Positions 63,663-64,000 of a stretch of DNA of 64,000 nucleotides are shown in pieces. Made by a program: the position numbers and the translations under genes. Under the pieces are notes generated by a model that was given only the letters and a program-made list of their open reading frames with translations, made no database searches and was not told the DNA's origin. This DNA comes from Paludibacteraceae bacterium (GTDB taxonomy: Bacteria > Bacteroidota > Bacteroidia > Bacteroidales > Paludibacteraceae), in NCBI GenBank assembly GCA_024693065.1, contig JAILLP010000037.1, forward strand, positions 1-64,000, written 5' to 3'. Every line of letters begins with the position of its first letter. Position 1 is the first letter of the stretch.

Positions 63663-64000
63663 TCAATTCTGCGTCTGGTTGTCGGAGTCCACCTCAGACT
63701 GTTTTCCAAACTTTTTGATCCACCTTTTCAGGAATGCCGGCATAGAAATATTGATGGAGCGGTCATGCGCCGCCTCGTAGGTGAGGAACAATCCCAATGG
63801 CAAAAGCACAATCGTGCTCAACCATACGCCCTGCCAGACCATCCACACGCCATCCCTCGCCATCTTATAACCCGTATTGTCAATGACGTAATATAGGATG
63901 AAAAGGATGATGGAATAGACTGCAGGCAATCCGATACCACCCTTCTTCACGATCGCACCGAGCGGCGCACCAATCAGGAAGAAGACGATGCAGGCCAAAG
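63663..64000 (-). CDS. LptF/LptG-family LPS export permease, C-terminal part (5' end outside window)
   Basis: At least 112 codons, open to the window edge, from the C-terminus of a YjgP/YjgQ permease. FLIGAPLGAIVKKGGIGLPAVYSIILFILYYVIDNTGYKMARDG is the C-terminal membrane-hairpin region conserved in LptF/G. The end is a polar tail (KFGKQSEVDSDNQTQN). LptF/G with LptB extract LPS from the inner membrane. It is the first gene of the ribBA-exbB-exbD operon on this strand; the order LptF/G then ribBA is common in Bacteroidales. Confidence 0.88.
   Translation of the reverse strand, partial: LACIVFFLIGAPLGAIVKKGGIGLPAVYSIILFILYYVIDNTGYKMARDGVWMVWQGVWLSTIVLLPLGLFLTYEAAHDRSINISMPAFLKRWIKKFGKQSEVDSDNQTQN

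Noticed and set aside
1..64000. tRNA or rRNA genes, or an integrative element boundary
   Set aside because: No cloverleaf-like segment with a TTCGAnnC arm or rRNA-like block was seen in the intergenic regions read, and no integrase or flanking attachment repeat was found around the tra cluster; a dedicated search was not possible.

Overview
This is a chromosomal segment of a Bacteroidota bacterium, most likely order Bacteroidales. I infer this from gene content (BatI-style tra genes, DUF4197, DUF4230, DUF4377 and DUF4835 proteins, a type IX secretion (T9SS) sorting domain, outer membrane beta-barrel receptors). The promoters agree: several match the Bacteroidales consensus TTTG-N18/19-TAnnTTTG on both strands. 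Ribosome-binding sites are mostly weak. I see no rRNA, tRNA, CRISPR array, integrase or transposase.

Layout. 1-4245 (-): a very large secreted protein with seven RCC1-like blades and a long Ig-like tail, cut by the window edge. 4.5-7.9 kb (-): Na+/Ca2+ antiporter, RNase Y, ZapA and a small coiled-coil protein. 8.2-10.2 kb (+): nucleotidyltransferase and galE. 10.4-14.0 kb (-): a heterodimeric ABC exporter. 14.6-21.1 kb (+): argH, rsfS, ftsH and an outer membrane beta-barrel receptor. 21.3-23.1 kb (+): a GH9 glycanase with a T9SS tail. 23.9-32.8 kb (-): ten consecutive conjugation-type (tra) genes, E-F-G-I-J-K-K'-L-M-N, behind a perfect promoter, with no relaxase, coupling protein or integrase in view. 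33.2-34.1 kb: a YtxH-like protein and, divergently, three micro-ORFs with their own promoter and terminator. 34.5-36.1 kb (+): class I fumarase. 36.3-41.2 kb (-): dnaG followed by two DUF4230 proteins and a large membrane protein. 41.3-43.9 kb (-): small lipoproteins, then DUF4197 and comF. 44.1-49.3 kb (+): a ribbon-helix-helix-like protein, tadA, a GPH-type sugar symporter with a large periplasmic insert, a stand-alone MetH reactivation protein, dgt and a secreted Hint protein. 49.3-51.0 kb (-): an ABC-F ATPase. 51.2-59.2 kb (+): Wza-like and Wzz-like proteins, coaBC, a DUF4835/PorD-type protein, recN and rnhB. 59.3-64.0 kb (-): an LptF/G C-terminus, ribBA, exbB, exbD, a TonB-like transducer and a DJ-1 protein, with a calycin-like lipoprotein last.

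Most of the window is housekeeping. The parts that stand out are the compact tra-type type IV secretion cluster with tandem TraK/VirB8-like genes, the three-gene micro-ORF transcription unit next to it, the secreted Hint protein that lacks the C-terminal cleavage residues, and the symporter with the extra domain.
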